This document shows positions 43,176-53,832 of a DNA stretch of 56,343 bases, one piece after another. The notes below the pieces were generated by a model, which ran no database searches, was not told where the DNA came from, and worked only from the letters and a program-made list of their open reading frames with translations. Made by a program: the position numbers and the translations under genes. Source of the DNA: Nemertoderma westbladi (taxonomy: Eukaryota; Xenacoelomorpha; Nemertodermatida; Nemertodermatidae); the NCBI GenBank assembly GCA_032718475.1, contig JAUCBJ010002310.1, positions 1 to 56,343 of the forward strand, given 5' to 3'. The first letter of the stretch is position 1; the number at the start of each line of letters is the position of its first letter.

Positions 43176-43801
43176 GCACTGCGGCAGTGTGAAAGGGGCG
43201 GCCTTAGGACAGGCAGAATGATGACATCATTATTTCAATACACTAACTTTTTATTAACAATTCTAATAAAAAAACAAGGCTTAGATATTTGAGCCTTTAC
43301 ATTTTACAAGTTATTCGAAGAAAATTATTGTAAGATTAAAAACTTATCTACTGTAATCAAAAAATGTTGAATCAAAAAAATTTTTGGCTAAATTATGAAA
43401 CCAAACAATAAACAGTTAACTTCGAATTATCAACAAAGGGCCATCCTTACACTACGTAACGCTAGGGGGGGGGGGGGGGGGGGGTCAACATATCGTGACA
43501 GTTCGTGATATACCGGATATACGAAAATTGGAACATATTGAGTGGCGTGACCCTGCGTGGGGGGGGGGGGGGTGGTTAATGGTGGTTGTGTCAAAAATCG
43601 TCCAAAACTGAAAGGAGTGGCGTCACGTAATTTGAGGATGACCCCTAATGCAATAATGTATACTACTACTATAAAAGTACTGTATAAAGTTAAGTAATCC
43701 ACTAAAGTGTATCAAGTTCTAATTAATTCTAATTTAATCTCATCTAATTCTTATAAAGTTATCACAATCTAGCTATCGGAAAATTTGGTCATTGTCTTGA
43801 T
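43176..43801. other. Intergenic sequence with G tracts
   Basis: No gene was recognised. Long G runs at about 43466-43484 and 43559-43572 are separated by about 75 bp. The Pro-rich minus-strand frame at 43430-43702 is produced by these runs. Confidence 0.45.
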
Positions 43802-45703
43802 TCATCTCAACATTGCAATTTTAAATGCCTCATAATTGCCCACGACTGGCGGATATAACTACAATCCACATGTGTTCACTCGTGGTAGACCCTCGTAATA
43901 CGATGTTTCATCTTTCGGGTGTATAAACTTTATTGTAGGCTGGATGTCGAAGCCGAGTAAAGGAACAGAACTTGCCCCCGTGGCAAAACTCAGTAATTGT
44001 GTAAGTCCAATTGGTTCTCCATTCTCCAGTCCAAGCTCTCCAGCTATTAATATATAAATAAATAAATACTTAAAATAATTGAAAATTAATAATCTAAACA
44101 AACTATTATAGGATTCTGTATAAATCGATTCTTCTGCTGCGTGCCTTTTTGACATTATGGGTTTATACTGTAGGGTAAAAAGGTGGGCTATATTTTAATT
44201 ATTATTAATAATTATTGTGCATTCTAAAAAAAACTATTTTATATAGTACATACACATACCACTTAGATCTTGTAGAAAGTCACGCCAATACACTATGAAT
44301 CGTCTTTCCTTTCTCTCACGGTTGCTTTGGTCATGTTGAGTCCATGTAATCTCAAACATACGGTCAACCATTTCTGCAGTAACATCGATATCTTCCCCCA
44401 ATATAAAGGTTTCCCTCCGTGCAGATTTGTTACCAGTTATCTCTTCGATTAGACCACACTGACCCAAGCCTTCTCGAAATCTTAATTATAAAATAAGTAT
44501 AATATTCGAAATTAAGTTTGGAACTTCGAGCAGCACGTGAACGACTAAGCTAGTTTGTATCTAGTTTGGGACTTAGAGCAGCACGTGAACAACTAGGTAA
44601 CTGGCTATTTAGTTTTGAACTTCGTGTAGAAATGAATCAATAGAAGTTGAAAATACAATGTTTTATTTATTTATTTATTTTATTTAAACTTTTGACTGAC
44701 AAACAGACAGATAAATAGACAGACCGTTAAGTTACCCTTTCGCTTGCACTGCCACACATTACACATTTACATGTAGAATGTAAATAGATACTGTTCAACA
44801 GCAGTGCGAATCAAATCAGTGACCAGAAACTTGCACAGTCCAGCTATGAGAGATCCTTTGGTTTTCATTGCTATGGAAAGAGTAAAACAACCCGCCAGAG
44901 TGATATTACTTCGCTTGCTGTTTCAACTGCCGAGCGAAAATCATCTTCTGTGGTGCAATTCTTGATCAGTTTTTGATGTAAAAACAAATATATTTGGTAA
45001 ATATATGAAATTAATCTATGAGTGCGAGAATATTAAATTACTAATTTAATATAAAATAAATTTAGCTGTATCTACAATTCAGCAATAATTACAGTAGGCC
45101 TACAGACTTACCATCATAATCAAGGTCTATCATTTTCCTAGTTTCTGGTCCGTAGAATAATGAAGAATCGCGAATTGCTACAGTGGCTTGGCGCATGACA
45201 TCCCGACTCGGTCCACCCTGGTCTATACCCTGTTCATCATCAAACTTAACATATATCTTGTGATCAACGTTAAACGTCCTGCGGTCAAAATTTCTATAAG
45301 CACCATCTAACACGTCATCGCGCACTACATTAATTTGATTGAATTTTCCAGCATCTTCATCGTCGTAAGTTTTGGTTAAACAGGTGAGAATCTCAAATAG
45401 GGTTTCTGGGCGTGATGGGTGACTTGCTGTATTGGGTGCCTGTGACGGAAACGGCGCTGATGGCATGTTATCAACGTAATCTGAGGTCAATGGATCCTGA
45501 ACTGATTTTAGTACCGGTATTTCAATCATATCATTAAATATTCTGGTATCTTGTTGAGCATGAGCGACCATGAGCGGGATAGGGTTGTTACCGCAAGTAA
45601 GAAAAACCCAACCTTGGGACGTCACTCGATACAGCGATATGAAGATATGCGGTAGCGGTAATTTGAAGACCAACAATTTATTATCTACATTTTGATAACA
45701 CAA
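43802..45703 (-). pseudogene. HECT-domain E3 ubiquitin ligase, broken gene copy
   Basis: Four exons on the minus strand cover a HECT domain, which takes ubiquitin from E2 on a C-lobe Cys. Exon 1 (to 45112, donor GTAAGT): DDEQGIDQGGPSRD and RDSSLFYGPETRKM, the domain start. Exon 2 (about 44960-44792): KNCTTEDDFRSAVETAS, then in another frame GLCKFLVTDLIRTAVEQ. Exon 3 (44480-44260, donor GTATGT): FREGL from the splice, IVYWRDFLQDLS. Exon 4 (44043-43802): LLSFATGASSVPLLGF and LPRVNTCGL with the catalytic Cys codon at 43868-43870. A TAG stop follows at 43859-43861, although the same frame continues with the typical tail NYEAFKIAM to TGA at 43802-43804. The N-lobe exon between exons 1 and 2 is missing (splice phases 1 and 0 do not fit), and exon 2 has a frameshift near 44900. 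The sequence type resembles the expanded G2E3-like HECT genes of fish and invertebrates. The 5' end is undefined. Confidence 0.82.
44481..44791 (-). other. Intron 2 of the HECT gene copy
   Basis: It lies between donor GTATCT (44791 downward) and an AAG acceptor (44481), and joins CAA TTT CGA to give the conserved VEQFREGL. It holds a TTTA microsatellite and a local duplication with AGCAGCACGTGAACAACTA. Confidence 0.65.
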
Positions 45704-46161
45704 ACAAAGGCGTTATGGAGGGAAACATCAAGAAAAAAACCGTTCATTCACATAGGAATGCAGGAGACACCTGCTACTCACAAACCAAGTCAAACAATAA
45801 AGGAACTTACCATTTCCACAGTCAGACAGTAAACAATTAATTATGGATCCGTTTGTTACCTGTAATTGGTAGTAGTTCGACCCGTCCTTTACTCAAATAG
45901 ATGAATAATTACCGGTCTGCCGGTAAGTGTATGCTGATACTGTAAGATTAGTGACTCTATGAGCTGACCGAAAATATCGCTACAGCCAGAAATCATAAAT
46001 CGGGGCAGAAATTACACCCATGAGCTGCGCTAAGTTTAGTAATTAGCGGACCTAGCTAAACTTTCGGGAACACAGAACAGATAAGGCTGTAAGGTGTCTG
46101 ACTGAATGTCGAAAAGAAAGTAAGCGTCAGCTTCCAGTCAGTAGGTATAATAATCTATCTA
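45704..46161. other. Intergenic sequence before the tandem array
   Basis: No gene was recognised. If the HECT gene copy has further 5' exons they are not detected here. Confidence 0.4.
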
Positions 46162-47557
46162 TCTAATATATATAAATATCGATTGTCTGTCTGTCTGTCT
46201 GTCTGTGTGTTTGTCATCGGCTATACAATCGAACCCATCTCGATGAAATCTCGCTTGCTATAGCTCGTTAGAAAGGTCTCGCTCTAACTCGTTGCAACGT
46301 AATACTCAGAGTCGTCTGAAGTTCGCCCGTCTGCCGCTAGAGGGCGATTTTCGTGATTTTCGGGCGAAATTTATCGAATTATTTCGGTTCTTCTATCGGT
46401 AATTAATTATTTAGAGGGCTAACATTTATCCCATCTGGTATAAAATTAACATGGGTAGATTCGCCGTGTCCCATTCTCACAAAGTTTTTATTTTATTCGA
46501 GTGTTTAATATAAATATGTATGATTATTTATTGATTAAAATCCAAATAGTGTATAAATATGTCATATTCGCCAAGCACGATCGAATTGGCCTATTCTTAG
46601 TGCTGTAGTGAATAGGGAAGGATTTTTTTCTGTATCATAGCAACGTTAAGGTAATTATTGAAATCGCAGCTAGCTGGGCACAGATAAGGAGCAAGCCAGG
46701 TTGTAGTGTTGATTGGGGTGGGTTTGGGTTGTCTGTTGCGAACTGCTCAAGTGTAATTCTGCTTTCTCAATCATTGGCTGCATGGAAGGAGAGGTTTATA
46801 ACATTTTTGTTTTACTGTTATGAATATTAAAAGTAAAATAATTATTTCTGTAGGCCTATACTTACTGTATTATTATTTTATCTAATATTATACATCTAAT
46901 CTCGATGAAATCTCGCTTACTATAGCTCGTTAGATAGGTCTCGCCCTAACTCGTTGCAACGTAATACTCAGAGCCGTCTGAAGTTCCCCCATCTGCCGCT
47001 AGAGGGCGAATTGTCCCAGCGTTGTATACAGTCCCCCCATCTGCCGCTAGAGGGCGACATATCTGATAGTGAACACCTCATCCCATTTGGTTCTTTTTAA
47101 TCCTATTGAGCTGGAACTTGGCAGGAATCTACTACAGCATATTCTGTATCATTACGGAGTCCCAGAGTCGTCTACAGTTCTTCAGTCTACCGCTAGAGGG
47201 TGAAATGTCTGAATGTGAACATCTACACCAATTTTGTTATTTACAATCTGTTTAAGCTGAAACTTGAAAGGCAGGCATTTTACTTCACCATAAACTCCAT
47301 CTTTACCAAACTGCAGCGCCGTCTGCATTTCACCAGTCCGCAGGTAGAGGGTGGATCTGAAAGTGATCATTTTCTGGAAATTTTGTTATTTACAATCTGC
47401 CTAAAGTTGAAACTTGACAGTTATATCTTATGGGGGTGGTGTTTTATTTAATGATGGTGTCTATTCCGTATGCAGTTCTCGAATCTCCCACACATATTCA
47501 TATATCATCTGCACGTGCACTAGAAAGCTGTGGCCCGAAGGGCCACAGGCTTTCTAG
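46162..47557 (+). mobile_element. Helentron/HINE-like element, unit 1 of 5
   Basis: It begins A|TCTAATATATATAAATATC, followed by a CTGT microsatellite, a body of about 900 bp with several CCGCTAGAGGGCG-bearing monomers, and a terminal hairpin (about 47518-47557). The hairpin arms are CTAGAAAGCTGTGGCCC and its near-perfect complement around a GAA loop, and the element ends in CTAG|T. A TC start, a 3' hairpin, CTAG-type ending, insertion between A and T and no target duplication fit Helitron-group elements. The CTGT (ACAG) microsatellite plus tandem-repeat core recalls the pearl-like HINE elements of bivalves and sea urchins. Non-autonomous: no Rep/helicase frame. Confidence 0.75.
47518..47557 (+). 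other. Terminal hairpin of HINE-like unit 1
   Basis: A stem of about 18 bp (AGAAAGCTGTGGCCC pairing with GGGCCACAGGCTTTCT) with loop GAA; equivalent hairpins end the other units at 48949, 51953, 53830 and the window edge. Confidence 0.85.
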
Positions 47558-48949
47558 TCTAATATATATAAATATCGATTGTCTGTCTGTCTGTCTGTCT
47601 GTTTGTCATCGGCTATACAATCGAACCCATCTCGATGAAATCTCGCTTGCTATAGCTCGTTAGAAAGGTCTCGCTCTAACTCGTTGCAACGTAATACTCA
47701 GAGTCGTCTGAAGTTCACCCGTCTGCCGCTAGAGGGCGATTTTCGTGATTTTCGGGCGTAATTTATCGAATTATTTCGGTTCTTCTATCGGTAATTAATT
47801 ATTTAGAGGGCTAACATTTATCCCATCTGGTATAAAATTAACATGAGTAGATTCGCCGTGTCCCATTCTCACAAAGTTTTTATTTTATTCGAGTGTTTAA
47901 TATAAATATGTATGATTATTTATTGATTAAAATCCAAATAGTGTATAAATATGTCATATTCGCCAAGCACGATCGAATTGGCCTATTCTTAGTGCTGTAG
48001 TGAATAGGGAAGGATTTTTTTCTGTATCATAGCAACGTTAAGGTAATTATTGAAATCGCAGCTAGCTGGGCACAGATAAGGAGCAAGCCAGGTTGTAGTG
48101 TTGATTGGGGTGGGTTTGGGTTGTCTGTTGCGAACTGCTCAAGTGTAATTCTGCTTTCTCAATCATTGGCTGCATGGAAGGAGAGGTTTATAACATTTTT
48201 GTTTTACTGTTATGAATATTAAAAGTAAAATAATTATTTCTGTAGGCCTATACTTACTGTATTATTATTTTATCTAATATTATACATCTAATCTCGATGA
48301 AATCTCGCTTACTATAGCTCGTTAGATAGGTCTCGCCCTAACTCGTTGCAACGTAATACTCAGAGCCGTCTGAAGTTCCCCCATCTGCCGCTAGAGGGCG
48401 AATTGTCCCAGCGTTGTATACAGTCCCCCCATCTGCCGCTAGAGGGCGACATATCTGATAGTGAACACCTCATCCCATTTGGTTCTTTTTAATCCTATTG
48501 AGCTGGAACTTGGCAGGAATCTACTACAGCATATTCTGTATCATTACGGAGTCCCAGAGTCGTCTACAGTTCTTCAGTCTACCGCTAGAGGGTGAAATGT
48601 CTGAATGTGAACATCTACACCAATTTTGTTATTTACAATCTGTTTAAGCTGAAACTTGAAAGGCAGGCATTTTACTTCACCATAAACTCCATCTTTACCA
48701 AACTGCAGCGCCGTCTGCATTTCACCAGTCCGCAGGTAGAGGGTGGATCTGAAAGTGATCATTTTCTGGAAATTTTGTTATTTACAATCTGCCTAAAGTT
48801 GAAACTTGACAGTTATATCTTATGGGGGTGGTGTTTTATTTAATGATGGTGTCTATTCCGTATGCAGTTCTCGAATCTCCCACACATATTCATATATCAT
48901 CTGCACGTGCACTAGAAAGCTGTGGCCCGAAGGGCCACAGGCTTTCTAG
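47558..48949 (+). mobile_element. Helentron/HINE-like element, unit 2 of 5
   Basis: It starts directly at the CTAG end of unit 1 and is almost identical to it. Differences seen are one CTGT-type 4-base step and a few single bases (for example GTTCGCCCG against GTTCACCCG, and ACATGGGTAG against ACATGAGTAG). The near identity over 1.39 kb implies a recent tandem copy or an assembly duplication. Confidence 0.75.
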
Positions 48950-49927
48950 TCTAATATATATAAATATCGATTGTCTGTCTGTCTGTCTGTCTGTTTGTCA
49001 TCGGCTATACAATCGAACCCATCTCGATGAAATCTCGCTTGCTATAGCTCGTTAGAAAGGTCTCGCTCTAACTCGTTGCAACGTAATACTCAGAGTCGTC
49101 TGAAGTTCACCCGTCTGCCGCTAGAGGGCGATTTTCGTGATTTTCGGGCGTAATTTATCGAATTATTTCGGTTCTTCTATCGGTAATTAATTATTTAGAG
49201 GGCTAACATTTATCCCATCTGGTATAAAATTAACATGAGTAGATTCGCCGTGTCCCATTCTCACAAAGTTTTTATTTTATTCGAGTGTTTAATATAAATA
49301 TGTATGATTATTTATTGATTAAAAACCAAATAGTGTATAAATATGTCATATTCGCCAAGCACGATCGAATTGGCCTATTGGTATTGAATAGGGAAGGATT
49401 GTTTTCTGTATCATAGCAACGTTAAGGTAATTATTGAACTCGCAGCTAGCTGGCTGGGCACAGATAAGGAGCAAGCAGGCTGGAGTGTTGATTGGGGTGG
49501 GTTTGGGTTGTCTGTTGCGAATTGCTCAGAGTAATTCTGCTTTCTCAATCATTGGCTGCATGTAAAAGGAGAGGTTTATAACATTTTTGTTTTACTGTTA
49601 TGAATATTAAAAGTAAAATAATTATTTCTGTAGGCCTATACTTACTGTATTATTATTTTATCTAATATTATACATCTAATCTCGATGAAATCTCGCTTAC
49701 TATAGCTCGTTAGATAGGTCTTGCCCTAACTTGTTGCAACGTAATACTCAGAGCCGTCTGAAGTTCCACCGTCTGCCGCTAGAGGGCGAATTGTTCGATA
49801 CTGAAAACCTGATCTCATTGGGTTGTTTTTAATGCTTTTGAGCTGAAACTTGGTTGCTATATACTGCAGCAGCAGCATAGGCTGTATATTTCCGGAGTCA
49901 CTGAGTTGTCCACAGTTCCCCAGTCTA

Positions 49928-51387
49928 CCGTTAGAGGGCTAAATGTCTGAGAGTTAACATCTTCTCCAACTTTGTTATTTACAATCCGTTTAGACTGAAA
50001 CTTGGTAGGCATCTACTACAGCAAAGGCTGTATCTTTACTGAGTCGCAGAGTCGTCTACAATTCCCCAGTCTACCGCTAGAGGGCGAAATGTCTGAAAGT
50101 TAACATCTTCTCCAACTTTGTTATTTACAATCCGTTTAGACTGAAACTTGGTAGGCATCTACTACAGCAAAGGCTGTATCTTTACTGAGTCGCAGAGTCG
50201 TCTACAATTCCCCAGTCTACCGCTAGAGGGCTAAATGTCTGAGAGATAACATCTTCTCCAACTTTGTTATTTACAATCCGTTTAGACTGAAACTTGGTAG
50301 GCATCTACTACAGCAAAGGCTGTATCTTTACTGAGTCGCAGAGTCGTCTACAATTCCCCAGTCTACCGCTAGAGGGCGAAATGTCTGAAAGTTAACATCT
50401 TCTCCAACTTTGTTATTTACAATCCGTTTAGACTGAAACTTGGTAGGCATCTACTACAGCAAAGGCTGTATCTTTACTGAGTCGCAGAGTCGTCTACAAT
50501 TCCCCAGTCTACCGTTAGAGGGCTAAATGTCTGAGAGTTAACATCTTCTCCAACTTTGTTATTTACAATCCGTTTAGACTGAAACTTGGTAGGCATCTAC
50601 TACAGCAAAGGCTGTATCTTTACTGAGTCGCAGAGTCGTCTACAATTCCCCAGTCTACCGCTAGAGGGCGAAATGTCTGAGAGTTAACATCTTCTCCAAC
50701 TTTGTAATTTACAATCCGTTTAGACTGAAACTTGGTAGGCATCTACTACAGCAAAGGCTGTATCTTTACTGAGTCACAGAGTCGTCTACAATTCCCCAGT
50801 CTACCGCTAGAGGGCTAAATGTCTGAGAGTTAACATCTTCTCCAACTTTGTTATTTACATTCCGTTTAGACTGAAACTTGGTAGGCATCTACTACAGCAA
50901 AGGCTGTATCTTTACTGATTCGCAGAGTCGTCTACAATTCCCCAGTCTACCGCTAGAGGGCGAAATGTCTGAAAGTTAACATCTCCTCCAACTTTGTTAT
51001 TTACAATCCTTTTAGACTGAAACTTGGTAGGCATCTACTATAGCATAGGCTATATCTTTGCGGAGTAGTAGAGTCATAGACAGTTCCACAGTCAGCCGCT
51101 AGAGGGCGAATTGTCTGATAGTGAAAACCTCATCCCATTTGGTTCTTTTTAATCATTTTGAGCTGAAACTTGGTTGGTATCTACTACATCATAGGCTGTA
51201 TCTTTACGGGGTTGCAGAATCCTATTCACTTCCCCAGTCTACCGCTAGAGGGTGAAATGTCTGAAAGTTAACATCTTCTCCAACTTGTTATTTACTAACG
51301 GTTTAGACTGAAACTTGGTAGGCTTCTACTACAGCATAGGCTGTACCTTTTCGGAGTCACAGAGTTCTAAGTGGTTAGCATAACTGA
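49928..51387 (+). repeat. Array of 146-bp monomers with a two-monomer higher-order pattern
   Basis: The core motif CCGCTAGAGGGC (or CCGTTAGAGGGC) recurs at 49928, 50074, 50220, 50366, 50512, 50658, 50804, 50950, 51096 and 51242, exactly 146 bp apart. The base after the core alternates through the first eight copies: GGCTAAAT, GGCGAAAT, GGCTAAAT and so on. This defines a 292-bp unit. Monomers are nearly identical in the middle of the array and diverge toward its right edge. Confidence 0.92.
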
Positions 51388-51428
51388 ACGTTTTTCGGGA
51401 GACGCGGGTTCGATCCCCGCTGGTGGCA
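51366..51428 (+). other. tRNA-like insert in a HINE-like monomer
   Basis: GTGGTTAGCATAACTGAACG, then CGGGAGACGCGGGTTCGATC and CCCGCTGGTGGCA resemble the 3' two thirds of a tRNA with a B box (GGTTCGATCCC). It is clearly related to the sequence at 1812-1886. It lengthens this monomer from 146 to 198 bp. The 5' acceptor half is absent, so it is not a tRNA gene. Confidence 0.7.
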
Positions 51429-51953
51429 GTCCGTATCTGCCGCTAGAGGGCGAAATATCTGATAGTGAACACCTCATCCCATTTGGTTCTTTTTAATCCT
51501 ATTGAGCTGGAACTTGGCAGGAGTCTACTACAGCATATTCTGTATCTTTACGGAGTCCCAGAGTCGTCTACAGTTCTTCAGTCTACCGCTAGAGGGTGAA
51601 ATGTCTGAATGTGAACATCTACACCAATTTTGTTATTTACAATCTGTTTAAGCTGAAACTTGAAAGGCAGGCATTTTACTTCACCATAAACCCAATCTTT
51701 ACCAAACTGCAGCGCCGTCTGCATTTCACCAGTCCGCAGGTAGAGGGTGGATCTGAAAGTGATCATTTTCTGGAAATTTTGTTATTTACAATCTGCCTAA
51801 AGTTGAAACTTGACAGTTATCTCTTATGGGGGTGGTGTTTTATTTAATGATGGTGTCTGTTCCGTATGCAGTTCTCAAATCTCCCACACATATTCATATA
51901 TCATCTGCACGTGCACTAGAAAGCTGTGGCCCGAAGGGCCACAGGCTTTCTAG

Positions 51954-53830
51954 TCTATATATATAAATTTCATGTGTCTGTCTGTCTGTTTGTCTGTCCA
52001 AGCTATACGTTTCTACACACAAGCACCAATCGGAGCTCGCGATACATCGAATGAAAGCTCTCGTCTCGAGCACGTGCACTGTCGCTATCTCGAGTCTTAT
52101 TTTAAGTGTTTGTTTACGTGAATGCAAATTTCGTGAATTCGGTACCGGTAGTGCAGTAGGCCTAGCAGTTCATTCTGTCGCTCTACACGTTGTGTCTCGA
52201 CTATTATGCTACTTTTTCATGCGCATCTACGTGATGCAGACTGCCCCGAGCACATAGACGTGAAACGTCGTTATATCGAGGCAAATTTTATGCATCATTT
52301 ATGCGTGAATGCGTATTTGTGGTCAAATTGGGCTATTATTCAATAACAATTTTCAGCCAAATTTGTCAACCAGGAAACTCTATAAAAGCGGTTGCACCAA
52401 CAGACTCAATCTGTTCTAAATGATACTTTGCAGATACGTTCCTGACCATAGAATGTGTGTTTGGGAAGACACTGATCAATCGGCAGTTCTCCAGTCTGCC
52501 ACTAGGGGGCGAAATGTCAGAAAGTGAAAACCTTCTCCCATCTCGTTATTATTAATGCCTTTTAGCTGATACGTGGCAGAGGTCTATTACACCATAGGCT
52601 GTGTGTTTTCGGAGGATGCTGACCAATCTGCAATTCCCCAGTCTGCCGCTAGGTGGAGAAATATCTGAAAGTGAAAACCTTATCCCATTTCGTTGTTTAT
52701 AATGCTTTTTTGCTGATACTTGGCAGAAGTCGACTACACCATAGACTGCGTGTTTGTAGAGAACTCTGAATAATCTGAAATTCCTCTGTCTGCCGGTAGG
52801 GGGCGCAATGTCTGAAAGTGAAAACCTTCACCCATTTTGATGTTTATAATGTTTTTAGGCTGATACTTGTCAGAGGTCTACTACATCAAAGACTGCGTGT
52901 TTGTGGAGAAGTAAGACCAATCTGCAACAGCTCTGTCTCCCGCTAGGGGGCGAAATGTCTGAAAGTAAAAACCTTTATGCATTTCATTGTTTATAATGCT
53001 TTTTTTCTGATACTTGGCAGAGGTCTACTACACCATAGACTGTGTGTTTGGGGAGGAGCTAGAACCAGTCTGCATTTATCCAGTCTACCGCTAGGGGGCC
53101 AAATGTCTGAAAGTGAAAACCTTATCCCATTTCGTTATTAATATGATTTCAGGCTGACACTTGCCAGATGTGTAGTACACCATAGGGTGTATGTCTAGGT
53201 AAGACACCAAACAAACTGCAGTTCTCCATTCGGCCGCTAGGGGGCGAAATCTCTGAAAGTGAAAACCTTATCCCGTTTCGTTGTTTCTAATGCTTTTAGG
53301 CTGATACTTGTCAGAGGTCTACTACACCATAGACTGCGTGTTTGTGGAAAACTCTGACCAATCTGCAATTTCTCAGTCTGCCGCTAGAGGGTGAAATGTC
53401 TCAAGTGAAATCCTTCTCCAATTTCATTGTTTCTAATGCTTTTTTGCTTATACTTGGGAAAGGCATGTTTGACCATAGGCTGTTTGTATGGGGAGGACGC
53501 TAACCAGTCTGCGGATTTCCAGTCTACTGCTGCTAGGGTGCGAAAAATCTGAATCTGAAAAGTAAAAACATTCTCACATTTATTTATTAAAAATGCTTTT
53601 ACGCTGATAATTGTCAGAGGTCTACTGTACTACATCATAAGGCTGCATCTATGTGAAGGACGTTGACCAGTGTAGATATCTGAAAAGTAAAACAGCATCA
53701 GTCCTTTAGTTTGAGAGAACACTCTCAATCATATGAAGTTTTGTTACGTTAATTAATTAATTAATGTTTGGAATGGTGAATAGGCTTGTGAACTAGAAAG
53801 CCGTGGCCCGAAGGGCCACTGGCTTTCTAG
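51954..53830 (+). mobile_element. Helentron/HINE-like element, unit 4 of 5 (second subfamily)
   Basis: It starts TCTATATATATAAATTTCATG with a CTGT microsatellite and then a different left body (TACGTTTCTACACACAAGCA). It has about ten diverged monomers of 140-150 bp with CCGCTAGGGGGCG-type cores, and the same terminal hairpin ending CTAG. It follows unit 3 with no spacer. Confidence 0.75.
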
Positions 53831-53832
53831 TA

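Larger units (their letters stand above)
48950..51953 (+). mobile_element. Helentron/HINE-like element, unit 3 of 5, expanded
   Basis: It has the same left part and the same right part as units 1 and 2, but the core has grown to 3,004 bp by addition of 146-bp monomers (49928-51242) and one monomer with a tRNA-like insert. A few further differences occur (a shortened stretch near 49378-49390 and TAGCTGGCTGGGC). Confidence 0.75.

Noticed and set aside
47182-49055. Identical open frames repeated at 47182-47663 and 48574-49055 (and 51578-51847)
   Set aside because: They are by-products of repeated, non-coding element sequence and contain no recognisable domain; frames over the CTGT microsatellite give only low-complexity peptides.
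49900-51300. Regularly spaced repeats that might suggest a CRISPR array
   Set aside because: The repeats are contiguous 146-bp monomers without unique spacers, in a eukaryotic setting; this is a minisatellite inside a mobile element.
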